Shown: positions 8,282 through 17,348 of the stretch, one piece after another
Numbering within the stretch: the stretch's first letter is position 1
How the letters are laid out: the number at the start of each line of letters is the position of its first letter
Assembly (NCBI RefSeq): GCF_014217545.1
Contig: NZ_CP043178.1
Span: 1,674,001-1,738,000, forward strand
Origin: Pseudarthrobacter sp. NBSH8
GTDB lineage: Bacteria; Actinomycetota; Actinomycetes; Actinomycetales; Micrococcaceae
DNA: 64,000 nucleotides
Direction of reading: 5' to 3'
Translations under genes and position numbers: made by a program
Notes under the pieces: generated by a model
What the model was told of the DNA's origin: nothing
Databases searched by the model: none
What the model saw: only the letters and a program-made list of their open reading frames with translations

Positions 8282-8994
8282 ACGCCACCGTCCGGCTGGA
8301 ACCGGCCGTGGACGCCGGCCCGGTGCCGAGCGCAACCTTCGGACTTGATCCCGTGGAAGATGCCATCCGCGCCATGGCCGCCGGCCGACCCGTGCTGGTG
8401 GTGGACAACGAGGACCGCGAAAACGAGGGCGACATCATCTTCGCCGCACAGCATGCCACCCCCGCCCTCATGGGATGGACCATCCGCTACAGCTCCGGCG
8501 TCATCTGCGTCCCCCTGCCGGGGGAGCGCGCCGACGCCCTGGCACTGCCGCCAATGGTGGCCGTGAACCAGGATGCGAAGGGCACCGCGTACACCGTTTC
8601 CTGCGACGCGGCGGTGGGTGTCAGCACCGGAATCTCCGCCACGGACCGGGCCCTCACGGCCCGTGTCCTCTCAGACCCCGGCGCCGGACCGTCGGCCGTG
8701 ACCCGGCCCGGGCATATTTTCCCGCTCCGGGCAGTTGACGGAGGAGTGCGGGAACGCCCCGGCCATACCGAAGCGGCCGTGGACCTCTGCCGGCTCGCCG
8801 GATTGGAGCCCGTGGGCGTGATCGCCGAGGTTGTGTACGACGACGGTGAAATGATGCGGCTCGACGGGCTGCGCGGATTCGCCGCTGAACATGGGTGCCC
8901 CCTGATCTCGATTGAGGATCTGGTGGCTTACCTTGAATCAGGGGTCGGGTCTTCCGCCGACAGTGACACCGGGCCGGACGCCCGGGCGGAGTAG
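8278..8994 (+). CDS. ribB: 3,4-dihydroxy-2-butanone 4-phosphate synthase
   Basis: 238 residues. It converts ribulose 5-phosphate to 3,4-dihydroxy-2-butanone 4-phosphate and formate. The acidic metal-binding loop [11 protein letters not shown] (about residues 42-52), [10 protein letters not shown], and [13 protein letters not shown] with the metal His and Glu are all present. An Asp/Ser/Gly-rich tail ([17 protein letters not shown]) follows the domain and ends just before a separate ribA. Many actinobacteria carry the two activities as a fused RibBA; here the reading frame closes with TAG at 8992 and ribA opens with its own ribosome site. Confidence 0.95.
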   Translation: MNATVRLEPAVDAGPVPSATFGLDPVEDAIRAMAAGRPVLVVDNEDRENEGDIIFAAQHATPALMGWTIRYSSGVICVPLPGERADALALPPMVAVNQDAKGTAYTVSCDAAVGVSTGISATDRALTARVLSDPGAGPSAVTRPGHIFPLRAVDGGVRERPGHTEAAVDLCRLAGLEPVGVIAEVVYDDGEMMRLDGLRGFAAEHGCPLISIEDLVAYLESGVGSSADSDTGPDARAE

Positions 8995-9001
8995 AGGAGT
9001 A

Positions 9002-9736
9002 ATGATGACGGCTTCCGGAGTTTCGGACGACAGCCACCAGAACGGCCACCATCAGGGGGCGGCCGGCAATGGCCGGGCCCACCACCCCGTGAGCGGCGGT
9101 CCGATTGTGCAGCTGCCCACGGCCTTTGGCGATTTCATTACCCAAGCGTGGACAGACCTGGTCACGGGCGCCGAGCACCTGGCGGTGAGCTCGCCCAACG
9201 CGCCCAAGGGTGGCATTGCTCCGCTGGTCAGGTTGCATTCCGAGTGCCTGACCGGCGATGTCTTCGGCTCCTACCGTTGTGACTGCGGCGAACAGCTGGC
9301 CTATGCCCTGGAGCTGATCAACGAGTTCGGCGGCACCCTGCTGTACCTGCGCGGGCAGGAAGGCCGGGGGATCGGCCTGGCCAACAAAATCAAGGCCTAC
9401 GCCCTCCAGGAAGCGGGCTTTGACACCGTGGAGGCCAACGAACAGCTGGGACTGCCGGTGGACGCCCGCTGCTACAAGGCCGCCGCCCAGATCCTGGCCG
9501 AGATGGGCCTCCACGAGATCCGGCTCCTGAGCAACAACCCGGACAAAAAGAACAGGCTCGCCAAAGCCGGCGTGAAGGTGGTGGAAATGGTGCCCACCGA
9601 GGTGCCGTCCCGCGACCAGAACATCCGCTACCTGCAGACCAAAAAGGACCGCATGGAGCACCGGCTGACGTTGGACACACATATTGTCACGGTGCCGAGC
9701 GGCGCCGCCGACGATTTCGACCACGACCAAAACTGA
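9002..9736 (+). CDS. ribA: GTP cyclohydrolase II
   Basis: 244 residues. It opens the imidazole ring of GTP in the first committed step of riboflavin synthesis. [20 protein letters not shown] carries the zinc ligands (three Cys), [13 protein letters not shown] is the GTP-binding segment, and [16 protein letters not shown] follows. About 45 residues rich in His, Gly and Ser precede the catalytic domain and may be the remnant of a RibBA linker. AGGAG at 8995-8999 serves two adjacent ATGs (9002 and 9005); either may be used. A longer frame from 8912 overlaps ribB and was not accepted. Confidence 0.93.
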   Translation: MMTASGVSDDSHQNGHHQGAAGNGRAHHPVSGGPIVQLPTAFGDFITQAWTDLVTGAEHLAVSSPNAPKGGIAPLVRLHSECLTGDVFGSYRCDCGEQLAYALELINEFGGTLLYLRGQEGRGIGLANKIKAYALQEAGFDTVEANEQLGLPVDARCYKAAAQILAEMGLHEIRLLSNNPDKKNRLAKAGVKVVEMVPTEVPSRDQNIRYLQTKKDRMEHRLTLDTHIVTVPSGAADDFDHDQN

Positions 9737-9753
9737 ACGGACCAGATTTACGC

Positions 9754-10239
9754 ATGAGCGGACACGGCGCACCAGATATTGACCTCACCACCCTCAACCC
9801 TGCGGAAACATCGAAGCTGCGGTTGGCCATTGTGGCAGCTAGCTGGCACACCCAGATCATGGACGGACTGCTGGGCGGTGCCCTGCGCGCCGCCAAAGAT
9901 GCAGGCATCAGCCAACCCACGGTACTGCGCGTTCCCGGTGCCTTCGAGCTTCCCGTCGCTGCCGCGCGGCTGGCACCGCACTTTGACGCAGTGGTGGCCC
10001 TCGGCGTCGTGATCCGTGGCGGTACGCCGCACTTTGAATACGTCTGCCAGGCGGCGACGTCGGGACTGACCGATGTCAGTGTCTCCACCGGCGTGCCGGT
10101 GGGCTTCGGCGTGCTGACCTGCGATACGGAGCAGCAGGGACTGGACCGTGCCGGCCTGCCGGGCTCCAGCGAGGACAAGGGCCACGAGGCAGTGACGGCA
10201 GCCCTGGCCACCGCAGTGCTCCTCAAGCAGTACAAGTAG
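9754..10239 (+). CDS. ribH: 6,7-dimethyl-8-ribityllumazine synthase
   Basis: 161 residues. It condenses the RibB and RibD products into lumazine, the substrate of RibE; family members assemble as pentamers or 60-subunit shells. Motifs: [52 protein letters not shown] (with the substrate-site His) and [10 protein letters not shown]. It begins 17 bases after ribA and is the last riboflavin gene, completing the path from GTP and ribulose 5-phosphate to riboflavin within one transcription unit. Confidence 0.96.
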   Translation: MSGHGAPDIDLTTLNPAETSKLRLAIVAASWHTQIMDGLLGGALRAAKDAGISQPTVLRVPGAFELPVAAARLAPHFDAVVALGVVIRGGTPHFEYVCQAATSGLTDVSVSTGVPVGFGVLTCDTEQQGLDRAGLPGSSEDKGHEAVTAALATAVLLKQYK

Positions 10240-10261
10240 CACCGGTTGTTGGCAGCAAGCG

Positions 10262-10299
10262 GACGGGTGCGGTGTGTGTTCGCTCACATTGCGCCCGTC
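10262..10299 (+). terminator. Terminator-like hairpin after ribH
   Basis: GACGGG at 10262-10267 pairs with CCCGTC at 10294-10299, and the inner bases GTGTG/CACA- extend the stem. There is no T run, so it may be an inefficient or Rho-assisted stop. Confidence 0.4.
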
Positions 10300-10351
10300 A
10301 TGCTGCGGCCCGAAAGGCGCCCCCGGGCCGGCAGCAAGTAGGCTGTAGGGC

Positions 10352-10615
10352 GTGAAGAATTTCGAGACGCTGTTCGCTGAACTGAGTGAGAAGGCAGCCA
10401 CCCGCCCGGCAGGCTCCCGCACCGTCGCTGAATTGGAGTCCGGAGTCCACGGCATTGGCAAGAAAGTCGTGGAGGAAGCAGCCGAAGTCTGGATGGCCGC
10501 TGAGTACGAATCCGACGAGGCCACGGCCGAGGAAATCTCCCAGCTGCTCTACCACCTGCAGGTTCTGATGCTCGCTAAAGGACTGACCCTGGAAGACGTC
10601 TACAAGCATCTGTAG
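10352..10615 (+). CDS. hisE: Phosphoribosyl-ATP pyrophosphatase
   Basis: 87 residues, typical for stand-alone actinobacterial HisE. It hydrolyses phosphoribosyl-ATP to phosphoribosyl-AMP, the second step of histidine synthesis. The MazG-like all-alpha fold is recognised from [37 protein letters not shown] (metal-binding Glu residues) and [15 protein letters not shown]. It starts with GTG and lies 93 bases before hisG, which catalyses the preceding step. Confidence 0.94.
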   Translation: MKNFETLFAELSEKAATRPAGSRTVAELESGVHGIGKKVVEEAAEVWMAAEYESDEATAEEISQLLYHLQVLMLAKGLTLEDVYKHL

Positions 10616-10708
10616 CCACTGCGGCACCCGGCGGCCAACACCTGCCTGCCCGTGCCCTGCGTGGCTCGTTTGCCTGATCCATAGACCTCCCAACCAAGAA
10701 AGACCCCC

Positions 10709-11569
10709 ATGCTGCGAGTAGCCGTACCCAACAAGGGCTCCCTGTCCGAAGCCGCCTCCGCCATGCTGTCCGAAGCGGGCTACCGCCAGCGCCGCGACAC
10801 CCGCGAGCTGGTCATGATGGACCCGGACAACGATATCGAGTTCTTCTTCCTCCGCCCGCGCGACATCGCCGTGTACGTCGGACGCGGAACCCTCGACGTC
10901 GGCATCACCGGCCGCGACCTGCTGCTGGACGCCGAGGTGGAGGCCGAGGAGCTGCTGCCCCTGGGCTTCGCTGCGTCCACGTTCCGCTTCGCCGGACCCG
11001 TAGGTGACTTCGCCGCCGCGGAAGAGCTGGAAGGCAAGCGCCTCGCCACCAGCTACGACGGGCTGCTCCGCGGCTACCTCGCCGAGCGGGGCATCAACGC
11101 CAAGGTAGTCCGGCTTGACGGCGCCGTGGAGTCTTCCGTTCGCCTCGGCGTAGCGGACGCCATCGCCGACGTCGTGGAAACGGGCAACACCCTCAAGGCC
11201 GCCGGGATGGAAATCTTCGGCGAGCCCATCCTCAAGTCCGAAGCTGTCCTGATCCGCCGCACCGGCGATGGCGGCGCCGCGAACGGCACGGTCAAGGAGA
11301 TTGAAGTCCTGATCCGCCGCCTGCAGGGCGTCCTCGTGGCGCGCCAGTACGTGCTGATGGACTACGATATCCGCAAGGAACTCGTGGAACAGGCCGCCGC
11401 GCTGACTCCCGGCCTGGAATCGCCCACCGTCTCGCCGCTGCGCGATTCCGACTGGGTGGCTGTCCGGTCCATGGTTCCGAAGAAGGAAACCAACCGGATC
11501 ATGGATGAGCTCTACGACCTCGGCGCCCGCGCCATCCTGGTCAGCAGCATCCACGCCTGCCGTATCTGA
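10709..11569 (+). CDS. hisG: ATP phosphoribosyltransferase (long form)
   Basis: 286 residues, the long HisG form with a C-terminal histidine-sensing domain. It joins ATP and PRPP in the first, feedback-inhibited step of histidine synthesis. It opens [30 protein letters not shown] and [20 protein letters not shown] hold the PRPP-binding region, and the C-terminal ACT-like domain runs from about residue 205 to 286 ([24 protein letters not shown]-like end). Confidence 0.96.
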   Translation: MLRVAVPNKGSLSEAASAMLSEAGYRQRRDTRELVMMDPDNDIEFFFLRPRDIAVYVGRGTLDVGITGRDLLLDAEVEAEELLPLGFAASTFRFAGPVGDFAAAEELEGKRLATSYDGLLRGYLAERGINAKVVRLDGAVESSVRLGVADAIADVVETGNTLKAAGMEIFGEPILKSEAVLIRRTGDGGAANGTVKEIEVLIRRLQGVLVARQYVLMDYDIRKELVEQAAALTPGLESPTVSPLRDSDWVAVRSMVPKKETNRIMDELYDLGARAILVSSIHACRI

Positions 11570-11627
11570 GCGTCCCTCCCGGTTCACGCCGCGCCGCAGA
11601 ATCCACCCGAGAAGTCCAGGAGTCCCC

Positions 11628-12404
11628 ATGGCTGTAGCTGTACGAGTCATCCCCTGCCTCGATGTCGACGCCGGGCGCGTTGTGAAGGGCATCAACTTCG
11701 AGGGGCTCCGCGACGCGGGGGACCCGGTGGGGCTGGCCCACCGCTACGACAATGCGGGCGCCGACGAACTGACGTTCCTGGACGTCACGGCATCCTCCGG
11801 GAACCGCGAAACCACCTTCGATGTGGTCCGCCGCACGGCCGAGGAAGTCTTCATCCCCCTGACCGTGGGCGGCGGTGTCCGCGGCGTCGCCGAGGTGGAC
11901 AAGCTCCTGCGTTTCGGCGCGGACAAGGCCTCCATCAACACGGCCGCCGTTGCCCGGCCGGACGTCATCAACGAAATCAGCCGGCACTTCGGTTCGCAGG
12001 TGCTGGTCCTGTCCGTGGACGCCCGCCGGACCCGCCCGGGGTCCCGGCCCACGCCGTCGGGGTTTGAAGTGACCACCCACGGTGGGCGTACGGGTACAGG
12101 GATCGACGCCATCGAGTGGGCCAGGGAGGCCGCCGACCGCGGCATCGGCGAAATCCTGCTCAACTCCATCGATGCCGACGGCACGAAGGACGGCTTCGAC
12201 CTGGAACTGATCCGCATGGTCCGGGCAGCGGTGAAAGTGCCGATCATTGCCTCAGGCGGCGCCGGGGAACCGGCGCATTTCCCGCCTGCCGTTGCCGCAG
12301 GAGCGGATGCCGTGCTGGCCGCGTCGATCTTCCACTGGGGACCGGACAACATGATGTCCCAGGTCAAGCAGGCCATCCGCGAAGCGGGCTTCGAAGTCCG
12401 TTAG
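11628..12404 (+). CDS. hisF: Imidazole glycerol phosphate synthase cyclase subunit
   Basis: 258 residues. With HisH (not in this window) it makes imidazole glycerol phosphate and AICAR. The TIM barrel carries catalytic Asp12 in [16 protein letters not shown] and the second Asp in [15 protein letters not shown]; phosphate-binding loops are TVGGGVRG and IASGGAGE. A longer open frame starts at 11505 inside hisG, but the ATG at 11628 gives the standard N-terminus. hisA and hisH, often placed before hisF, are absent here. Confidence 0.95.
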   Translation: MAVAVRVIPCLDVDAGRVVKGINFEGLRDAGDPVGLAHRYDNAGADELTFLDVTASSGNRETTFDVVRRTAEEVFIPLTVGGGVRGVAEVDKLLRFGADKASINTAAVARPDVINEISRHFGSQVLVLSVDARRTRPGSRPTPSGFEVTTHGGRTGTGIDAIEWAREAADRGIGEILLNSIDADGTKDGFDLELIRMVRAAVKVPIIASGGAGEPAHFPPAVAAGADAVLAASIFHWGPDNMMSQVKQAIREAGFEVR

Positions 12405-12464
12405 TCCCCATCCGCTCCCTATCCTCGCAAGCTCGGACAGGGAACCCTGCAGGCGTGGGCCCAA

Positions 12465-12527
12465 CAACGCGGGGTCACTTAGCGCCCATAATCCCTTCCG
12501 GGATGGGCGCTAAGTGACCCCGCGTTG
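12465..12527. terminator. Perfect 24-bp inverted repeat between convergent genes
   Basis: Bases 12465-12488 are the exact reverse complement of 12504-12527, with a 15-base loop. The core contains GGGGTCACTTAGCGCCC. It stands between hisF (plus) and the TIGR03085 gene (minus, stop at 12534) and can serve as a terminator for both. A second weaker dyad (TCCCT...AGGGA) lies at 12416-12443. Such a long perfect stem suggests a repeated intergenic element. Confidence 0.75.
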
Positions 12528-12533
12528 CTTTAG

Positions 12534-13178
12534 TTAGAGGCCGACTTCTGCTGACTGCAGCAGGGCGACGGCGTCTGGCTGGCCTTCGAAGGTGACCAAA
12601 GCGTGGCGGGTCCGTCCGTGGGCGTGCATGAGCAGTTCGCCGGGCTCACCAACGATCGCCACCGAAACGGGTGCCCGCTTGGCGACGTGCCGCGGCCCGG
12701 ATGGGCGCACCAGCACAATTCCCAGGTCGACGCCGCGGTAAAGAATGGCTGCCCGTTTGATCAGCTCGTCCCAGAGGGCGTCCGAATAGGCCTCGTCGAG
12801 GGCGCGCGGCGCCCAGCGGTCCACGGCCCGGCGGATGTCCTCGGTGTGGACGAAATATTCGATCAGGTTGGAGCTCTCGTCCAATGCCTTGATGTTCATG
12901 GGGGAGAGCGCCGGCGGGCCGCCGCGGAAGGTGTTCACCAGGCCGGTGTAGTCGTCAGAAGTTTTCAGCTTCGCCGCGAGCCTGGCGGTGGCCTTGTCAG
13001 AAGCCTTGGACAGGCTCTTGATGATGAGGCCCAGCCCCACGGCCGCCTTGCGTTCGCGCAGGTAAAGGTGCGCGGCAAGGTCCCTGGTGCGCCAGCCTCG
13101 GCAGAGGGTAGGGGCATCAGGACCGGCCGCCAGCAGGGTTTCGGCCAGGACTTCTCGGGATGGTTCGACGAAATGCAT
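12534..13178 (-). CDS. TIGR03085-family DinB/maleylpyruvate isomerase-like protein
   Basis: 214 residues. The start MHFVEPSREVLAETLLAAGP, then TLCRGWRTRDLAAHLYLRER, matches the TIGR03085 family, whose fold is that of the DinB/mycothiol-dependent maleylpyruvate isomerase N-terminal domain with a metal-binding His pattern (W-x-x-x-DLAAHL, and NLIEYFVHTEDIRRA further on). No substrate is known for this family. The frame is open upstream to 13253, but the ATG at 13178 fits family starts. It is transcribed against the his genes and ends beside the 24-bp inverted repeat. Confidence 0.8.
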   Translation of the reverse strand: MHFVEPSREVLAETLLAAGPDAPTLCRGWRTRDLAAHLYLRERKAAVGLGLIIKSLSKASDKATARLAAKLKTSDDYTGLVNTFRGGPPALSPMNIKALDESSNLIEYFVHTEDIRRAVDRWAPRALDEAYSDALWDELIKRAAILYRGVDLGIVLVRPSGPRHVAKRAPVSVAIVGEPGELLMHAHGRTRHALVTFEGQPDAVALLQSAEVGL

Positions 13179-13313
13179 CACTTGTGAAACTAGCACGAGA
13201 GCAGCGAAGTTGGGCAGCAGAACCGCCAGCCGGGGGTGCCCTTGTTCACACACTGGTTATATGCCCGCTTGTGCATACTCAGAGGCCGCTGATCAGGCAC
13301 TAGACTTGGTCTG

Positions 13314-13721
13314 ATGTCTGAGCAGCCCGCCTTCGCCCCCGTCATTGTCCCGGCCCCCGCCACAAGCCCGCTTCCGCCCGCAGTCGCGGACGCATTGAAG
13401 CGTGACGGCGCCGGACTCGTGGCCGCCGTCGTACAGCAGTTCGATACGAACGAAGTGCTGATGCTGGGCTGGATGGACGACGAAGCACTGCACCGCACCA
13501 TGACCAGCGGCCGGGTTACGTTCTATTCCCGCTCCCGCCAGGAGTATTGGCGCAAGGGAGACACCTCCGGCCACGTCCAGTGGGTCAAATCCGTTGCTGC
13601 GGACTGCGACGGCGATGCCCTCCTGATCCGCGTAGACCAGGTCGGCGCGGCATGCCACACCGGCACCCGGACCTGCTTCGACGGCAGGGACCTGGAAGTC
13701 CAGACCGGCGAGGCACTCTGA
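13314..13721 (+). CDS. hisI: Phosphoribosyl-AMP cyclohydrolase
   Basis: 135 residues. It opens the adenine ring of phosphoribosyl-AMP, the third histidine step. [55 protein letters not shown] and THTCF-type GTRTCFDG hold the zinc Cys residues and the magnesium Asp cluster. HisE is separate in this genome (10352-10615). The N-terminus is Pro-rich ([16 protein letters not shown]). The gene is followed by trpE after 122 bases. Confidence 0.95.
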   Translation: MSEQPAFAPVIVPAPATSPLPPAVADALKRDGAGLVAAVVQQFDTNEVLMLGWMDDEALHRTMTSGRVTFYSRSRQEYWRKGDTSGHVQWVKSVAADCDGDALLIRVDQVGAACHTGTRTCFDGRDLEVQTGEAL

Positions 13722-13724
13722 TCC

Positions 13725-13841
13725 ATGGCCCATGGGCACATGACCGCCCCGCGGACACACACTTTTTGGCAGCAGAAACTCGCGCCGTTCCACACCCGGC
13801 GGCAGTCACGAGGCGACACAAGAACAGGCGGCGAAGCATAG
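13725..13841 (+). CDS. Possible leader ORF (38 aa) ending next to trpE
   Basis: An open frame from ATG 13725 (or the in-frame ATG at 13740) reads through RTHTFWQQKLAPFHTRR and stops with TAG at 13839-13841, two bases before the trpE ATG. It contains one Trp codon only, so a classical attenuator with tandem Trp codons is not supported. It could couple translation or sense Trp weakly. Neither a clear Shine-Dalgarno nor a U-tract terminator is seen. Confidence 0.3.
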   Translation: MAHGHMTAPRTHTFWQQKLAPFHTRRQSRGDTRTGGEA

Positions 13842-13843
13842 CC

Positions 13844-15448
13844 ATGCAGGACCTTGGAATCATCAGCCCGGGCCTCGAGGAGTTCCGCGAACTCGCCGGC
13901 AACAGCCGGGTCATCCCCGTCACGCTCAAAGTGCTGGCGGACGCGGAAACCCCTATCGGCCTCTACCGGAAGCTGGCCCAAGGCCAGCCCGGCACGTTCC
14001 TGATGGAGTCCGCGGCGGTTGGTGGCACGTGGTCGCGGTATTCCTTCATCGGCGCGAAGTCCCGGGCAACCCTGACCACCAGGAACGGCCAGGCGCACTG
14101 GCTGGGCCAGCCACCTGCGGGCGTCCCCCTGGACGGCAACCCCGTGGACGCCATCCGCGACACCATCGAAGCACTGCGGACCAGCAGGTTTGACGGCCTG
14201 CCGCCCTTCACCTCCGGACTCGTCGGCTTCCTGGGCTGGGAGACTGTCCGCCACTGGGAACGGCTGACCAGCCCGCCGGAGGATGACCTCCACCTGCCCG
14301 AGATGGCGCTGAACCTGGTCACCGACATGGCAGTGCACGACAACCATGACGGCACCGTGCTGCTGATCGCCAACGCCATCAACTTCGATGGAAGCTCCGA
14401 CCGTGTGGACGAGGCCTGGGCAGATGCCGTAGCACGTGTCAAGGCCCTCCTCACCCGGATCAGCACGCCCGTGGCCCAGCCGGTCTCCGTCCTGGAACCC
14501 GCCGCCCTGGATTTCGCCGCCAGCGTCGAAGAACGGTGGGACGAACCCTCCTACCTGGCCGCCCTTGACCGCGGCAAGGAAGCCATTGTGGACGGCGAAG
14601 TGTTCCAGGTGGTGATTTCACGCCGCTTCGAGATGGAGTGCGGGGCCTCCCCGCTTGACGTGTACCGGGTCCTGCGGAACACCAACCCCAGTCCGTACAT
14701 GTACATCTTCAGCCTCGAGGACGCCGACGGGCGGGAGTACTCGATCGTGGGGTCCTCGCCCGAGGCTCTGGTGACGGTGACCGGCGAGGAAGTCATCACC
14801 CACCCGATCGCCGGTTCACGGCCCCGCGGCAAAACCGTGGAGGGAGACAAAGCCCTCGCCGAGGAACTGCTGGCCGACCAGAAGGAACGCGCCGAACACC
14901 TGATGCTCGTGGACCTGTCCCGCAACGATCTGTCCAAGGTCTGCGTCGCGGGAACCGTGGACGTCACCCAGTTTATGGAGGTGGAGCGCTTCAGCCACAT
15001 CATGCACCTGGTCTCCACCGTGGTGGGCAAGCTGTCCCCGGCCGCCAACGCCTACGACGTCCTGAAAGCGACCTTCCCCGCGGGCACCCTGTCCGGTGCC
15101 CCGAAGCCCCGGGCACTGCGCCTGCTGGACGAGCTTGAACCGCACCGCCGCGGCATCTACGGCGGGGTGGTGGGCTACCTCGACTTCGCCGGCGACATGG
15201 ATATGGCCATTGCCATCCGCTCGGCCCTTCTCCGCGAAGGACGCGCCTATGTCCAGGCCGGCGGAGGCATCGTGGCGGACTCGGTGAACCCCACAGAAGC
15301 GCTGGAGACCGTGAACAAGGCGGCCGCTCCACTCCGGGCCGTGCACACCGCCGGATCGTTGCACAACATTGCGGCGGAATCGCTCCCCGGCACCTCTCAG
15401 ACCAGCGACGCCGGCACCCCCTCCGGTGAAAGCCAGGGCGGCGAATGA
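13844..15448 (+). CDS. trpE: Anthranilate synthase component I
   Basis: 534 residues. It makes anthranilate from chorismate using ammonia delivered by TrpG, which is not in this window. The N-terminal domain carries the Trp-binding segment MESAAVGGTWSRYSFIG (family LLES motif). The chorismate-binding domain carries HPIAGSRPRGKTVEGD, LVDLSRNDLSKV, HIMHLVSTVVGKL and GTLSGAPKPRALRLLDELE. The C-terminal 35 residues are a Ser/Gly-rich tail. The open frame reaches back to 13547, inside hisI, but the ATG at 13844 gives the usual MQDLGIISPG start. It overlaps the next gene by 4 bases (ATGA). Confidence 0.96.
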   Translation: MQDLGIISPGLEEFRELAGNSRVIPVTLKVLADAETPIGLYRKLAQGQPGTFLMESAAVGGTWSRYSFIGAKSRATLTTRNGQAHWLGQPPAGVPLDGNPVDAIRDTIEALRTSRFDGLPPFTSGLVGFLGWETVRHWERLTSPPEDDLHLPEMALNLVTDMAVHDNHDGTVLLIANAINFDGSSDRVDEAWADAVARVKALLTRISTPVAQPVSVLEPAALDFAASVEERWDEPSYLAALDRGKEAIVDGEVFQVVISRRFEMECGASPLDVYRVLRNTNPSPYMYIFSLEDADGREYSIVGSSPEALVTVTGEEVITHPIAGSRPRGKTVEGDKALAEELLADQKERAEHLMLVDLSRNDLSKVCVAGTVDVTQFMEVERFSHIMHLVSTVVGKLSPAANAYDVLKATFPAGTLSGAPKPRALRLLDELEPHRRGIYGGVVGYLDFAGDMDMAIAIRSALLREGRAYVQAGGGIVADSVNPTEALETVNKAAAPLRAVHTAGSLHNIAAESLPGTSQTSDAGTPSGESQGGE

Positions 15449-16047
15449 CGCCGGCCTGGGCCAGGAAATCCACGCTGGTACTGCTGATTGCCGTCCTTGC
15501 CCTGGCCGTGTTCGGAGCCACCACCCAGACCTGGATCACTGTCAGCCTGGACGCCAACCAGATGGGCCAGGCCGCGGGGGACCAGAACACCCTTCCGGTC
15601 CAGGGCAGCAAAGCCGCCACTGCGGTGACAGCCCTGGCCGTCGTTGCCCTGGCAGGAGGACTGGCAGCATCCATCGCCGGAAAATTCGCGCGGTGGGTCA
15701 TCACCGCCCTCATCATATTGGCCTCCGTAGGCATCATCGCTGCGGCCGCCACCGTGCTGGCTGACCCGCTGGGCGCCGCGCAGGGTTCGATCGCCGCTGC
15801 CACCGGGGTCACGGGCGGCCACGCGGACGTGGCTATTACCGCCTTCCCTGTCCTCGCCGTCGTCGCCGGTGCCCTGCTGGCGCTGGCCGCCCTGCTGATC
15901 ATCCCCGCTGGCCGGCACTGGAAGTCGCGGACCAAATATGACGCGGCCACCTATGGGGCGCCCGCCGCCAGCGCGGCGGCCGCCACCGGTCCTGTGGACG
16001 AGATCGACAGCTGGGACCGGCTCTCGCGCGGCGACGACCCCACCTGA
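15445..16047 (+). CDS. Trp biosynthesis-associated membrane protein
   Basis: 200 residues with four predicted membrane spans: LVLLIAVLALAVFGATT near the N-terminus, AVTALAVVALAGGLAASIAG, VITALIILASVGIIAAAATVL, and VLAVVAGALLALAALLIIPA. An Ala-rich cytoplasmic tail ends DEIDSWDRLSRGDDPT, a feature of the TIGR02234 (Trp_oprn_chp) family found in actinobacterial trp operons. Its role is unknown; being between trpE and trpC, overlapping trpE by 4 bases, suggests coupling to tryptophan synthesis. Confidence 0.88.
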   Translation: MTPAWARKSTLVLLIAVLALAVFGATTQTWITVSLDANQMGQAAGDQNTLPVQGSKAATAVTALAVVALAGGLAASIAGKFARWVITALIILASVGIIAAAATVLADPLGAAQGSIAAATGVTGGHADVAITAFPVLAVVAGALLALAALLIIPAGRHWKSRTKYDAATYGAPAASAAAATGPVDEIDSWDRLSRGDDPT

Positions 16048-16164
16048 ACCCCGCTCGCAGCTAAAGCCGTGCAGCCCGCTAAAACCTGAGCCCGGTCTGC
16101 CGATGGGCAGGTCGCGGCCAAAAAATGGCAGAATGTAAGCAGTATTCATCCCGAGGAGATTCAC

Positions 16165-16452
16165 ATGAGCAAAGCACCCGCTTCCGTATCGAGATCAGGC
16201 ACCCGGACCGTTGCCCCCGGCGTCGTTGACCACAGCCAGGAACTTGGCCACGGCAACAGCCCCGCGGCTTGGACCTGCGTGATCGTTATGCTGGTCGGCG
16301 CCCTCATTGCGTCCATCGCCTTTGTCATTGCCAACACCCCCATCTTCATCGCGGGCGCGGCCGTGATGGTCCTCGGCCTCATCCTTGGCTACATCATGCG
16401 CAAGGCCGGCTACGGTGTCGAAGGCAGCAAGCTGAAGAGCTCCGGCCACTGA
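16165..16452 (+). CDS. HGxxPAAW-family small membrane protein
   Basis: 95 residues. It carries the family signature HGNSPAAWT near residues 31-39, followed by two hydrophobic segments (CVIVMLVGALIASIAFVIA and FIAGAAVMVLGLILGYIM) and a basic end (RKAGYGVEGSKLKSSGH). A good GAGGAG-like site (CCGAGGAGATT) precedes the ATG. Its function is unknown; in related actinobacteria it sits in this same place in the trp operon. It shares one base with trpC (TGATG). Confidence 0.88.
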   Translation: MSKAPASVSRSGTRTVAPGVVDHSQELGHGNSPAAWTCVIVMLVGALIASIAFVIANTPIFIAGAAVMVLGLILGYIMRKAGYGVEGSKLKSSGH

Positions 16453-17273
16453 TGGCGACTGTTCTCGATGACATCAATGCCGGTGTCAGGGAGGATATGG
16501 AGGCCAGGAAGCGTCTCGTTCCGCTGGCGGAACTGAAGGACGTGGCTGCGGCCGCGGCACCCGCCCGGGACGCCTGGGCGGCCCTCGGCGGCACCGCCGT
16601 GCAGCGGGACCAGCTGAAGGTCATCGCGGAAATCAAGCGGCGCAGCCCGTCCAAGGGTGACCTCGCCACAATTGTGGATCCGGCATCGCTGGCAGAGCAG
16701 TACGCCGACGGCGGCGCAGCCGTGATCAGCGTCCTCACCGAACAGCGGCGCTTCAACGGTTCCCTTGCGGACCTGGACGCCGTGCGTGCCCGCGTGGACA
16801 TTCCGCTGCTCCGCAAGGACTTCACGCTCGACGAGTACCAGGTCTGGGAGGCCCGCGCCCACGGCGCGGACCTGATCCTGCTCATCGTGGCGTCGCTCTC
16901 CGACAGCGAGCTCCGGGACTTCAGCGCGCTCAGCCGCGAACTCGGCATGAACGTGCTGGTGGAGACGCACACGGAAGCGGAAATCGAACGGGCAGTGGCG
17001 GCTGAGGCGCGCATCATCGGCGTCAACGTGCGCAACCTGAAGACGCTCGACGTCGACCGTTCAGTTTTCGCCTCCCTCGCCGGACTGATTCCGGCCGAAG
17101 CGCTGGTCATCGCCGAATCCGGTGTGCGCGGCGTGGACGACGTGACGCACTACGCCGCCAACGGTGCCAACGCCATCCTGGTGGGCGAGGCCCTGGTCAG
17201 CGACGCAACGCCGCGGGACCGGATCGCCGAATTCTCGGCAGCCGGCGCTGCCGCCATCGCCGCCCGGGCCTAG
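16452..17273 (+). CDS. trpC: Indole-3-glycerol phosphate synthase
   Basis: 273 residues. It closes the indole ring from carboxyphenylamino-deoxyribulose phosphate. The barrel motifs are present: VIAEIKRRSPSKGDL (catalytic Lys), AVISVLTEQRRFNGSLADL, PLLRKDFTLDEYQVWEAR, IIGVNVRNLKTLDVD, VIAESGVRGVDDV and ILVGEALV. An open frame extends back to 16269, but the ATG at 16452, sharing one base with the preceding stop, gives the standard start. trpD and trpF are not in this window. Confidence 0.96.
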   Translation: MATVLDDINAGVREDMEARKRLVPLAELKDVAAAAAPARDAWAALGGTAVQRDQLKVIAEIKRRSPSKGDLATIVDPASLAEQYADGGAAVISVLTEQRRFNGSLADLDAVRARVDIPLLRKDFTLDEYQVWEARAHGADLILLIVASLSDSELRDFSALSRELGMNVLVETHTEAEIERAVAAEARIIGVNVRNLKTLDVDRSVFASLAGLIPAEALVIAESGVRGVDDVTHYAANGANAILVGEALVSDATPRDRIAEFSAAGAAAIAARA

Positions 17274-17348
17274 TCCGGGCACCCGCCGGCCCTGGCGCCG
17301 ACGGCACAACACTTCCGAACGATCAACTGGAACAGGACGGTGAGACTG

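Noticed and set aside
13722..13843. Classical trp attenuator before trpE
   Set aside because: The leader frame has one Trp codon only and no terminator with a U tract was found.
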